DNA of 64,000 nt, from NCBI GenBank assembly GCA_958295665.1, contig OY282560.1, forward strand, positions 39,722,590 to 39,786,589. The letters are read 5' to 3'. This document shows positions 10,075-21,379 of this stretch, piece after piece (the first letter of the stretch is position 1; each line of letters starts with the position of its first letter). This stretch comes from Tipula vernalis (lineage: Eukaryota; Arthropoda; Insecta; Diptera; Tipulidae). The translations under genes were made by a program, and so were the position numbers. The notes below the pieces were generated by a model, which worked only from the letters and a program-made list of their open reading frames with translations, was not told the origin of the DNA and did not search any database.

Positions 10075-12054
10075 TGGCGCATGTAATAAAGCAAATACTA
10101 AACGGGAGAATCCTTGCGATGATGGGGTTAAAACCAACAACAAAGATACAGTAGATCCAAACCCAGCATTCGAATCGGTGGTAGACAACGAAACAATTTC
10201 TATTTACAATAGCGGTGAAATAATAAACCTACAAAGTACATCTATTACAACGGATAGCAGCGCAATACACTTAGATAGCGCAAGTGACACTGATGGTACG
10301 ATGTTTATTTACTTACAGATTTTGAAGAATTTGATGATAGTGATGCGGATCCCAACTATAAACCTTGCTCTCGATCTGAATCCGTAAATGAAATAGAGGA
10401 AGAACCAATGCCAACTGGGCGGAATCTTGCTTCAGATCCCGAATTAGATGAAAATCAACTATCCATTACAAAAGTTGCTATCCAAAAGGACAATAAAGAA
10501 AAACGAAATTGTGGGCAAAGTTACAACTCTGGGCGAACCAAAACGAGATATTTAGAAAATATTGGTCTTTTGGCAACTACAATCGCCGTATAATATACGA
10601 TGCAGGGATGATCAATGTACATCCAACTAAAACAAAAACAGTTGAAAAAAGCTCGATAAATAAAAAACAATAGAAATTAGACGTATGCATACCAATTTAA
10701 TATTGGCGGACAAGTAGTGCATGTCTGTCAAAAATGTTTCCGGTACACGCTAGGCGAGACCGACAATTTTATAAAGTCGGTACCTAACAAAAAATTACAT
10801 TCATCTGATACAAACTTCTTGAGTGATCGCCGAGGCAAATCTATTCCGCCAAAAACCTTAAGCATCGAAAAGATTAAAGAAATCCAACAACATATAATGT
10901 CATTTCCGGCCTACTACGGCGACACACATCCCAATTATACTTTCAATCGGATCAAACAACATCAGCTATGTATAAACTGTACTCTGAAAGCCACCAAGAT
11001 TCAGTAACTTTATCAAAATACTCAAACATTTTTAAAGGTATATAGTTTGAAATTACTTAGTTTTGTATTTATTATTAATATTTTGCAATCTGTGAACAAA
11101 CTTTTACCGATTATTTTCAGGCATGAATATAAAATTTAAAAAACCAAAATTGGATATATGCAATAAATGCGAGCTGTTCAAAGCAAAGATCGAAGCAGCT
11201 AAAACAGAGGATGAAAAAGAAACTTTGAAAGCAGACCAACAAACTCACCATTAACAGGCAGACTTGGGATATTCGGCTAAGAGGGCAGATAAATTACTTG
11301 CTGAATCTTCAAATTCAATTAAAATATTGACATTTGATTTGCAACAATGCTTACCGACACCATACATGAACACATCGGTTCATTATGGACGTTTAACTTA
11401 ACGGTACACGATTGCCTTACCGCTCAGCCTATGTGTTATATGTGGCACGAAGGAATTGGTGGTAGAGGAGGGAATGAAATAGCTTCCTGCATTTATCAGC
11501 ACTTACAACTGTTACCACAAGGCGTCAAATCAATTATTTTATATAGTGATTAATGCGCCGGTCAAAACAAAAACTCATTTGTAGCCTCCATGTTTTCAAT
11601 AGCTGTTAAAACTTTAAATTTCGATGAAAATGACCATAAATTTTTAGTTCCTGGTCACACAAGTGATCACGCAATAATTGAAAGGAAAAAAAGACAACTT
11701 TGGCGAAAATACACCACCCGCGTGACTGGTTTCAGTTTATTCGAACTTGTGGCCAACGACGAAGATTCATGGTATATGAAATGCATCAAAGTAAATTTTA
11801 CAACTTTTCCGCAATATCCAAAACAAAATTTATATGGAGGAAAAAAAAATATAAATAAGGAAAATTTGAATTGGCACAAAGTTCGATGGCTTCGGTTTAC
11901 ACGAAATTTTGGTAAAATTTTATACAAATTTAGTTTGGACACAGAAGAGCCATTTAAAATATTAAATGTTGGAAAGCGAGGGATAAATCAAGTGGTAATG
12001 AGCGATGTATCCCTCTGTTACGACAAACCTCTTAAAATTAATAAGGAAAAATGA
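10075..12054 (+). pseudogene. Transposase-like gene of copy 2 (SDxCxGQNKN family)
   Basis: The blocks follow the family order. They are an acidic N-terminus (10140-10400), a basic stretch NKEKRNCGQSYNSGRTK (about 10490), VCQKCFRYTLGE (10720), RRGKSIPPKTLSIEKIKEIQ, MYKLYSESH (about 10968), then an intron at 11038-11120, then DICNKCELFKAKIEAAK (11155), FDLQQCLPTPY (11335), WHEGIGGRGGNEIASC (11440), and SD-stop-CAGQNKNSF (11545-11580). VPGHTSDHAIIERKK follows near 11655. The last open frame ends at 12054. Breaks are a frameshift near 10930, stops at about 11254 and at 11551-11553, and an early stop near 10590. The two halves around the stop at 11551 are in one frame, so decay is moderate. Function as a transposase is inferred from its position inside a TIR/TSD element. 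Confidence 0.8.
11038..11120 (+). other. Intron in the copy 2 transposase gene
   Basis: The sequence AAAG|GTATAT at the start and TTATTTTCAG| at the end bracket 83 bp. Joining the exons gives a Gly codon and keeps the family frame. In copy 1 the homologous site (about 6520) is continuous coding sequence, so the intron is specific to copy 2. Confidence 0.65.
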
Positions 12055-12543
12055 AGGACCTTCTATGACTACTTCTTTTAATATACGAAGAATTCCATAA
12101 TTTTTATCGAAATCTTTAAGCAAAGGAGAAATCCGAAATATAGATTCTGATATAAATGATAATATCAGTGGCGATGAAGCTTAATTTATTGATTCGTTTT
12201 TAATATGTTAAAATTTAAATAAATTTAAATAAATAAATAAATAAGTTCAAAATAAACACTTATCTCGTTTTATTTCTTTAAATGAAATAAGTTTTTTATA
12301 TGTGAAAACACCGTTCAACAAAACCACTTAACTCGTAATTTTATGAATTTCCGGTTAACCCAGTGCACATAAGATGTAATTGTAAATGTCCATAAATGCA
12401 TTATACAATTTTCAATACGATCGACCCAACGATAATTCAATAACTTCCATACTTTTTTCACAAATTAATTTAAAGTTTAATTTTGCTCTCCTGCAAAGTA
12501 GCTAAAAAATAGATAAGTGGTTTTGTTGAATTGCCACAGATAT

Positions 12544-15500
12544 ATCCACGCCTCAAAGGCTTTATTTTCGAACTACCTAACGAACTAACTAAAATGTAGC
12601 TTTCGTCATTAAGGATTGGATTGAGACGTATTTACGATTAGATTTTGCTTCGCTGAACTATCATTTCAAAAGTCAATAAAAACACAAATAAATTGCTTAA
12701 AAAAACTTGATAACATATAAATTGACAAAACTTTTCAGTCAAACTTTTTTATTTTATTTTTTTTTGTTTTCAATCAAAAGTGGAATTATTGTGTCAGCGT
12801 TTTCGAAAACTAGCAAAATGTTAATATTTAACAGACTTTCTTTTCAAAAATCAGTTAGTGGTAAGGCACTTGTCCCTAATTAATGGTGGCACTGATTAAA
12901 CTAATCTAAATAAATAAATTTATTTTTATACACGCGCTTACCCAAATTTCAAGTAAGCAATTTGCAAAATATTGTAAAATCTTAAGAATTTTACATAAAT
13001 ATCACGATAAATCACAACTGTCTCGTTTTGGACGTTAAAAAAGAAAAAAAAAGTTATCAGCATTTTTTTATTTTTTTTTTTTTTCAATTAAAATTTGCTC
13101 AACATGAAGTCCCTTTATGGTTCGTTTGTCTCGTCGTACGATGCCTACGACAAATCAAGATACATTGCGGCATGTGGTGGTCTTTAAACGTAGCACAATA
13201 AAATGAGTAAAATTCGACTGTCGCGTACTACTTCAAATATGAGATTGAATTTATTACCGCCGTATTCAAACTTCGGTTAATCTTATAAGAAGGCCACAAA
13301 TTTCTTCTTGTAATCTAATTTTGTGGTTCTTATTATTTCGTTATGATACTGCATAAGATTTAACCGTAACGTAATTTATTTATACATTTTTATCTTAAAT
13401 CATAAAAACCACATAGATATTTTATTTTTTTGGCATAATATAATGTTATTCCTCACCCTCTTCAACGTCGTAATGAATGTAAATTAAGCAACTTATCCCT
13501 AATATGGTTAAGCATTTTTTTTTTTTGTTTGAATTTTAAATTATAAACAAATAAATAATAAAATCAAAACCGATTTAATTAATTTTTGGTACCTCAAAAA
13601 AAAAAAGCTCGTTTTCTTTCATTTAAAGTTCTCCTCCCAAATATTTGTTTTAAATTTCAAATACATGCTGATGAAGATAAACTATATATATTATGTATAT
13701 CGTACATAAGCTACAAATACGTACATAAAAGAAACGGAAAAACGTGGGTGTGTATACAACACATATTTTACAAGCAACATAAAAACATAACCTTATTTCT
13801 ATCCTAGCTTTTTTTTTTTAATAAAAACATAAAAATACGAGAGTGGAGTGTCTTAATGATTTTTTTTCAAAGAAAAGTTATTAGAATATAAATTTATTTG
13901 TGATAGCAAAATAAAAACATTGAACAAACAAAATAAATAGAAGTCTGCTTTTTTTTGCGAGCAAGTTTGCATACAAGATAATTAAGAAAAAAAAAAAAAT
14001 ACTTTGCTACATTTCTTTGAGGGAGAAATTTAAATGCAGTATTGTATAGCGTTTATTTATCGATTTCCCAAGAAAATTTATTTTGGTTCGCAAATTTCGT
14101 AACATAAAAAAAATCATACGTAAACTATAATAATATACTGAAAATCAATTTTGCTTTTTTATCTAATAAATTGCTAAAAAACACGCCACTAAATATTCGG
14201 TTATCCCTTATTTTCTGTGCTTTCCACAATTTTTGCGGAACACTTTGTAACTCAATTTTTTATTTTTTTTTGCCTTTTGTATGCGGTCACATATTATAGA
14301 AAAACACGAAATAACTATAAACACTCCCGGAATTATTTTATTTTACATTACTGTTTGGTCACACGCACACACACAAACACAAAATTCTTCTTCGAGACAA
14401 GCCATCATTGTAACATCTCAACACAATTTTATTTTATTTTTTTTTCTTTACAAATCACAAATTTTGATTTTAACACACTCCATACATGCTCTAATAAATT
14501 TTTAATTATTTTTACAAACAGATTTCACATCACGAATAACACCAAATAAAAAACACAAATTTGTTAAACGAATATCTTTTGCAAACTGTCCCCTTTAACA
14601 ACAGAAGAAAAACACCAAAAATGCTGTACAAAAAGCACAGACACACAAACACACACTTCCAAAGTTGGAGAAAATTTTGACAGCCGCATTGGAGCTTTTG
14701 AATGTATTCAACGTCGAACGTACAAATTGTATCTATATACGACAAAACATACTAATACTAGGATAATCTTTTATAAGTTTGTTGCCAAAAATATTAAAAA
14801 AACGTTTTTACTAAGATATTAAAAAACAAAAAAAAGTAAATAAAGCACACGCAGTGTAGCTTTTTATAAAATATTTTCTATGCCAAGCACGAATACATTA
14901 TCTGTTGTGATCTCTCCAAAAATGAAAAGAAAAAAAAAAATCGCAGCGCGAGTTACCAAATAACCTACAAAATCGAATATAAACAAAAATAAAATCAAAA
15001 AGCACACAGCTTTTATACTGTTGTTTATTAAATACTTTAATATTATGTATATCGTTTTAAATAGGCAAACAATGTCAAGAAAATTTAAAGGAAAATGAGA
15101 AATGTTCTTTTTTCAACAAATTTATTTACATAATTCTTCATACATACATACATAAATGTCTATGTATTGAGTATGTATTATTACATAAAATTAGAAAATA
15201 TTTGCATGACTCCGATATCTTTTACCTCTTCCAACAAAAAAACCCAAATTTTCAAAATATTTTCTTTTTTATATAAAGCGCCTCCATAACAAAATACTTA
15301 TTTCATTTCATTTTCATCTAAGTTCCAAACCAATTTGCTATAAAATTATTCCCGTTTCATATAAATCCATAAATACCGTGTACTAAAAATAATGTGAGCA
15401 TATGGTGGACACATTTTTTTGAATAAAAATTCTACTGGAATATTTGATATCATGAGTTACAAGTAAAATCAATATCAAATTTAAGATATGTAAAGTTATT

Positions 15501-15619
15501 TATTTTTAGTACTGCCGTGAAACGACTGCGTTGCTCTGAAAATTTCACGACCAATCATAAATTTATATTGCTTAATTTATCGAAATGTTTGATGTCCAGA
15601 CATAACTAGACTAGAAATA
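12544..15619. other. AT-rich stretch without a recognisable gene
   Basis: It contains poly-T and poly-A runs, CA-rich tracts near 14350 and 14640, CATA repeats near 15140, and one inverted repeat (13274-13366). No coding family could be recognised in either strand. Confidence 0.5.
13274..13366. repeat. Imperfect inverted repeat, MITE-like
   Basis: CGGTTAATCTTAT near 13274 pairs with ATAAGATTTAACCG ending at 13366, and the inner parts CCACAAA and TTTGTGG also pair. Confidence 0.4.
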
Positions 15620-15639
15620 ACAATACTTTAAGGAGTAAA

Positions 15640-16990
15640 GAGAATATAAAAATCGAAAAGGGAAAAATGAAAACGAGAAAAGAAATTAAACTTGGAAAAT
15701 GCTAAATGAGAAATAAGGGAACAGAAATGACAATTGAAAGGTGATTTGAAATGAAAATTGAGAAATGTTACATAAGCTAAATGAAATGTGAAAAATGAAA
15801 ATGTGAAGTGATAAATGGAAAGAAAATAATGCAAAATGCAAATAAGAAGATTAAGAAAAAAAGTTACAAAGGGAATTTGGTAAAAAAGAAATGTGAAATG
15901 GGAATTGAGAAAGGACAAATGAGAAATTACAAAATAAGAATGCCAAAGTAAAAATAGAAATGAGAAATTAAATGAAGAGTACAAGAGCCAAAAGTTTAAA
16001 ATCCCAACAACAAAATGAGAAATAAGAAATACAAAACGGAAAATGAGAAATGAAGGCAACTAATAAGAAAAAAAAAAAAAATTGGAAAATGTGTCATGCG
16101 AAAAGGGGTATTAAAAGTGAGAATTGCAAAGTAAACGAGATGTGTGACATAAGGAATTTTGAAGTATGAAATCAGGAGTAAAAAGTAAGTAATGCCAATA
16201 AAAATGAGAAATACTAGGCGAAAACTGAAAAGTATAAATAAAAAAATGCGACATTGTAATGAGAGTTGAGAAATTATGGAATCAGAAGAAATGAAAGAGA
16301 AAAAGGGAAAAGTGAAAATTGAGAATTGTTACGTAAGACAAATGAAATGTGAAAACGTGAGAAGTGAAAAAAGAACAAAGGGAATTTGGTAGACCAGAAA
16401 TGTGTAATGCGAATTGAGAAAGGAAAAATTAGAAATAAGAAATTAAAATGAAAAGTAAGAAATCAGAAGTGGAAAAATTTGAACGGCGAAGTGAGAAATA
16501 AAAAATGCAAAACGAGAAATGCGAAATGAAATGTGAGAAACAAAAAATGAAAAAGTGAAAATGTAAAAAGTGAGAAATGAGGAGTAATAGATAAATAATG
16601 ACTAATGAAACAAAATAAGAAACTGAGAAACGAAAAGTGTTGAAATGTTGAAAAATGAAAAGTTATAAGTGAGTAATAAGAACAACAAAATGTAAAATAA
16701 GAAAGGAAAAAAATGATAGTTGAAAATTAAAAAAATGTGTATCACGAAATGGGTAAGTACAAGTGAGAATTGCAAAACAGGCGAGATTTGAAATATGAGA
16801 AACAGAAAATGAGAAATACGAAATTTGAAATAAGAAATGAGGTGCTAGGCGAAAACTGAAAAGAGAAAAGTTAATAGTGAAACGTATAAAGAAGGAATAG
16901 CGAAATGGCATTGAGGGTTAAACAATTAAACGTGAGAATTGCGCAATGTAAAATAAGAAATTAAAAGTGAGAAACACAAAATTCGAAACG
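15640..16990. repeat. Purine-rich GAAATGAG minisatellite, block 1
   Basis: The plus strand is dominated by variants of GAAATGAGAAAT and AAATGAAAA with few C or T. Units vary in length, so it is a degenerate short-period repeat rather than a clean tandem array. Antisense reading gives long frames rich in Phe, Ser, His and Leu (for example at 15628-16059 and 16663-16911); these are by-products of the composition. The block ends where gag-like sequence begins near 17000, and the same repeat resumes at about 20285. Confidence 0.75.
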
Positions 16991-17039
16991 TGCCAAACCA
17001 AGTTAAGGGAAATTGGCCAGTTGATGTTAGAGGGGTTGG

Positions 17040-17482
17040 AAACTCATCCGCCGATACTGAAATGGATATAAGTCAAGATGAGTGCCGAGGAAGTCAAGAG
17101 GCTAGTCGAAGCTAGTCTTTTGGAGTATGACCGTGGAGATTTCACACAGGCAATGGACAGGCTAACATTGAGTCCGACAAGCATGCCTATACCAAATACC
17201 AAACTTAGTGGGACAGTCGGTCCGTTTAAACAAATGAATACAACAAGCAAGTCGTTGGGATGATTCAGTGACGCTCAAATGCGCCGAAAAGTTAAAACCT
17301 GGAAGATTAGCTTTCGGGGTCAACGTAGAGACTTTCCCATTGAAAGGTTTCTGAGCCGCGTTGAATGGCTAGTGATACCATTACAAATACCAGTAAGTCA
17401 ACTATTAGGTCCTCTGGATTTGCGATTAGAGGATGAGGTGCTGGCTAGGTCGAATCGGCGACTGGTTTCAGCAAAAATATAA
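17040..17482 (+). pseudogene. Gag fragment of a gypsy-type (errantivirus-like) element
   Basis: From the ATG at 17078 one frame runs to 17482 with a single stop at 17261-17263. The segment VKTWKISFRGQRRDFPIE (about 17294) resembles the capsid-region start of Ty3/gypsy Gag proteins, where a Trp-x-x-x-Phe pattern and a following RVEWL helix are typical. The frame stops at 17482, well short of a full Gag. No protease, reverse transcriptase or integrase follows; env begins only about 250 bp later, so pol has been deleted. Confidence 0.55.
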
Positions 17483-17728
17483 ATTTTTAGCGGTTACCAT
17501 TTTACTTTTACAATACCTACCCACTAGTACTTAGGTAATGTAAAGGTAAAGGTTGAAGGCTGGTTTGTTTCTGGCTTATCGCCGTAACCCAGGAAACACC
17601 AGTACTTAAGATTAGGGAATGAGTTCGTTTAGATAAGGAATAGAAGGAATAACATAGTGTAAGAAATAGATCAGGGATACTAACCTAGGTAATAAGTTAG
17701 ATTGAGCCTATTGTTGTTTTTCTTTAAG
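17483..17728 (+). other. Gag-env junction, no coding sequence seen
   Basis: About 245 bp with short open stretches only. In an intact gypsy-type element the pol gene would be here. ACTAGTACTTAGGTAA (17523) and CCAGTACTTAAGATTAGGG (17599) are partly repeated. Confidence 0.4.
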
Positions 17729-19400
17729 ATGAAATGTGGAATATTTTTCATGTGGAAGTACTTGGGCATTTTGGTTTTGGTAGGGGAAGTTGAGTATAAG
17801 GAATTCACCAATCATCCCGGAATATACCTAGAAGAAATAGGGCAGGCTTTCCTTACTAGTAACGAGTAAAAAATTTTGTTATTCTACGACCTGGCTAACT
17901 ACTGGCACGAATGGGAGACTTTGGGGTTCCTCACAAAGCGGTTAAGCACAGCTTGCCACCTTCAGGTTTCCTCCACCATCAACCGCAGTAATATCAGCAA
18001 TCAACCCGGGTGTGAACCAATGCTGGAATCAATTAATATTATGATGATTGGGGTAGAGGATCGGAATGTCATGTTAAAGACACCGGTAAGAGTAAAACGA
18101 GCTCCTTTAGAATTTGTGGCAACCTTCCTCAGTCCGCATTCGGAGTATTAGACCAAAGAGCCGCGCTACACATGAGTCAGCTAATACAACAGCAGACCCA
18201 CGTCTTAGAAGTGACCACAAACATGGTCCGAAGACAGCAAGAGCAGGTGCAAACCCATTTTCTTCAAGTTCAGACAGCAATGAGGACAATAACCGATCAC
18301 GCCGAATACACAGATATGGCTTTCCAATTAGTCACCTATATCTCATTGTGCAAAGAGATGCAGGAGACCATGATCGAAGAAATGGTAGATCTACACCAGG
18401 GGCACCTGAACACGAAATTAATAACACCAGATCAGCAAAGAGACCAGCTGAAGCAAATTAAAGAGTGGGCACCTTTAGACGTACAAGTATCCAATTACCA
18501 GCAGCATTGGATACAGCTGTACCGGCTCCTGAGGGTGAAAGCGCGATTATTGAATAACTATTTGATTTTTAAATTAAGAGTGCCACTTTTCGGGACAGAG
18601 AGTTACCAGATCTATAGAAACTATCCTGTTCCAACGATAGTCCAAAACAAAATGATATATATACAATCGACATCTGAGGTTATAATAGTAAATCTCAAAC
18701 GAACATGGTACTATCAAATGACGGTGGAAGAGTTGCAGAGATGCCAGAAATAGGACCAGAAAGAGTGGATTTGCCCGCAGAAAGGACCTTTATACGTCGC
18801 ATAAGGGGACGCGAGGCCATGTGAGGTGCGACTGTTGCAACATGAGAACCAGGTGGCAAAAATATGCAAGATATGAACCACTGAGACGCAAACTTATATC
18901 AGGCCACTATCCCAAGTGAATATATGGATTGTATCGGTTGCACAGGAAGAAACCATGGACGTCATCTGCAACAAGACGGTGCAGCATAGCACTGTGCGGA
19001 AAAGCGGGTTGTTGAGCTTAATTATGTTCTCCAGAGTCTAACCATCCATACGTCTCAGCAACACGTATGGTTCTTGCCATCTTTCAACCTAAGCCAGCAC
19101 ACAATCCAATCTATAAACTTGGAAACTGTCAACCTAGATCCAAAAGTGCTTAAAATGGTTGAGGCGGTGCAGACACTACACCGAGAGGAATCCTGGAGAC
19201 GCTTGAACATCCACGACATTCACCAGTATGCGCTATCCAGTGCTCTTATAATTCTAGTCATCCTGTTACTCATAGCCTGGTGGAGACGACGACAGTTGGC
19301 GCAGTTAATATACATCACTGGCATCACTAGTCTAGATAGAAGATTGTTATTATATAAGCAAATTTTGGGATTAAAGAAGTTAGAAAGAAAACCTGTATAA
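17729..19400 (+). pseudogene. env: Envelope gene remnant of an errantivirus-like provirus
   Basis: Errantivirus Env is a class I fusion glycoprotein related to baculovirus F proteins. Here a start codon (17729) is followed by a hydrophobic signal-peptide-like segment. A basic furin-type motif RVKR lies at about 18090, followed by a fusion-peptide-like stretch. Next comes a long heptad-rich region (about 18172-18450), a decayed cysteine-containing part (18755-18960), and a transmembrane helix near 19240-19285 before a basic tail ending at 19400. The frame is broken by a stop at 17867-17869, a frame change near 18120-18170, a stop at 18751-18753 and further stops to about 19040, so no full product is possible. 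This is an old, dead copy. Confidence 0.75.
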
Positions 19401-19410
19401 TTAATTACAA

Positions 19411-19480
19411 GCCTGGCTAGCTCAGTCCGTAGACCATGAGATTCTTATTCTCAGTGTGTGGGGCGTCCTCACGTTGGGCT
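19411..19480 (+). pseudogene. tRNA-Lys(CTT)-like pseudogene
   Basis: The order of arms fits animal tRNA-Lys: acceptor GCCTGGC pairs with GTTGGGC, the A-box region TAGCTCAGTCCGTAGA is near canonical, and the anticodon stem GAGA/TCTC encloses a loop with CTT in the anticodon position. The D stem is broken (GCTC against GACC), and the T arm and B box are altered (GTGGGGCGTCCTCAC), so it is unlikely to be transcribed as a working tRNA. It starts 10 bp after the env stop, so it may be a tRNA-derived SINE head or part of the provirus 3' region. Confidence 0.65.
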
Positions 19481-20100
19481 GCTAAGGATCAAAGACGACA
19501 GTGGATCAATGAAACCAAAATTTCCTGGTTTATTTTTCAAACAGAGTGAGATCTCTTTTCATCTCAGGGATTGGGTTTTCCTCACGCTGTAACACAAAAG
19601 GACACCGTTAGTGAAGTGTTTACCAGTTGTCTTATTAGACGGGTGGAAGAGTGCGGAAACGCCCCGCCGCCTTTCTTAGACGGGTGGAAGATTGCGGAAA
19701 CGCACTGTCGCCTTTCTACTGGTAACGCTACACTGACTACATCTTACTAACATCTCGTCCTTCAGGGGAACTCATATGCTTGGCCAGGCCTGGCATATGC
19801 ATTTTTCAATTAATTTCTAAAGTAGACATAATGCTTGGCTAATGCCAAGAAGTTGTTCATTCATGCTGGACAATTGATTCCGTTTTTTTGCTATTGTTCA
19901 CTAGAGACAGTTCCAACTGTTCTTATTATTACTTTTGTTCTATTTGTGATCTCCATGATCATCTCTTTCTTCTCACAAAAAAACAAAAAAAAAAAAAAAT
20001 GCAGTATAACAAAGTCCATTAAACCCCATCAAAACTCACGACGGTTTATGTACAATTTCTATAATAGGTCGAGGTAACACTCGATCTCATTACAAAAGTT
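19481..20100 (+). other. Possible 3' LTR region of the provirus remnant
   Basis: It is non-coding and follows env. GTGTTTACCAGT (about 19618) and ACTGGTAACGCTACAC (about 19718) form an inverted pair around a 41-bp duplication. A near-palindrome CATATGCTTGGCCAGG (19775) lies downstream. No matching 5' LTR is visible, so LTR limits cannot be fixed. Confidence 0.3.
19635..19716 (+). repeat. 41-bp direct repeat, two copies
   Basis: Copies at 19635-19675 and 19676-19716 start TTAGACGGGTGGAAGA and end CGCCTTTC, with a handful of differences. Confidence 0.75.
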
Positions 20101-20284
20101 ATAAAGAAAATGTGTGTATAAGTTGTTTATAATTCTTAAGTGATGAATTTATAAAAAGTTGTTTTATTTTATAAATTAAACTTCTATTTAGTTAAAGCAA
20201 TAATTTTTTCTTTTTTGCTTGACCTACCATACTTTTACGTACAGTATATGATATTGATAAACTGTGCTTTAGAATGTTATTGTT

Positions 20285-21370
20285 TGTTAGAAAATGAGAT
20301 ATTAACAATCGAAAATTTAAAATGAGAAAAGAGGAAAGAGAAATAAAAAATGACAAGAATAAAAAATGAGAAATGGAAATGTGCAAAATGAAAGTGAGAA
20401 GTCATTTGAGCAATACTAGATGTGGAATGAAACATGGAAAATCTCAAATGATAAATAAAATCGGGAAAACCCGAAATGAGAATTAGAATGTGAAAATTGA
20501 GAAGTATTCTGTGAGACAAATGAAATATGAAAAATGAAAATTGAGAAGTCAGAAGCGAAAATGAAAAGTAAATAGTGAAGAACGAAACGTAGAAATAATA
20601 AATTGTGAAATGAGGAATTTTGGTTAATAAATGAAAAATTAAAAGGAAAATTTGGAACTTCGAAAGGAGGAACTGAGAAATAAAAAATGAAATGAATGAT
20701 ATAATGTACACAAATAAAAAGATAGAAGTGAGTCATAAAAACAACGAAATCTAAAATAAGAAAAGAAGTAAATTGATAAGTGGAAAGCGTCAAATAGACT
20801 TAAGAAATGAGAAATGAGAAATACGAAATTAGAAATGAAGAGCTGAAAAATGCAAAATGAAAAATTAGAAATGTTAAGTGGAAGTAGATAAATAAATAAG
20901 ACATTATGGAATCAGACATGCAAAATGCTAAAAGAGAAAGGATAAATGATAAATAAGAAACGGAAATGCTAAACACTTAATGAGAAATGAAAAGTTAAAT
21001 AAGTACAAATATAAAACGCGAAATGAGACAAGGGAATGCAAAATTCAAAATGAAAAATGTGAAATGGAAAATGGGAAACGAAAATTGATAACTGGGATTA
21101 AATGTGAAACAAGAAACGCAAGTAACAAACGCAAAATTCAAAATGAGAAATGAGGAATGAAAAATGGGATGAAAAAATAAAAGTTAAAATTTGAAAAGGG
21201 AGAAAAGCGGAACGAGGAATGAAATGGGGATGCGAAATCAAAAAAGAAAAGTAAAATGAAAACTGATAAAGAGGAAAAAAGAAAATTTGTGAAATACAAA
21301 ATGAGAAATAGAAATTAAAACGATTAAACGTGAAATGCAAAATGAGAAAAATAAATAGTGATTAGTGATG
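20285..21370. repeat. Purine-rich GAAATGAG minisatellite, block 2
   Basis: The same motif family and strand bias as block 1. It starts after a 180-bp AT-rich gap downstream of the provirus remnant. The antisense frames here (20277-20793, 21098-21420) are compositional. The two blocks look like one array split by the provirus. Confidence 0.7.
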
Positions 21371-21379
21371 AATAAGTGA

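Larger units (their letters stand above)
9518..12539 (+). mobile_element. TIR DNA transposon with 4-bp TSD, copy 2 (possibly Sola-like)
   Basis: The ends CTGTGGCAA (9518-9526) and TTGCCACAG (12531-12539) are inverted, and with a few mismatches the match extends 26 bp inward to ACCACTTA. ATAT flanks both ends (9514-9517 and 12540-12543). Subterminal copies of TAAGTGGTTTTGTTGAA occur in both orientations (about 9551, 12314 and 12513). The element encodes a protein of the same family as copy 1, but its TIR sequence is different, so these are two families, not two copies of one. Without the 408-bp MITE it is about 2.6 kb. Confidence 0.75.

Noticed and set aside
13104..13188. Short ATG frame of 27 codons (MKSLYGSFVSS...)
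   Set aside because: Too short, with no homology that I recognise and no splice sites placing it in a gene.
15628..16911. Long minus-strand open frames rich in Phe, Ser, His and Leu (15628-16059, 16663-16911)
   Set aside because: They are the antisense of the GAAATGAG repeat. The same bias appears in the second block, and no domain or start context is present.
18107..18461. Alternative frames over the env region
   Set aside because: The frame starting at 18172 has the heptad pattern of Env; the others are shadows.
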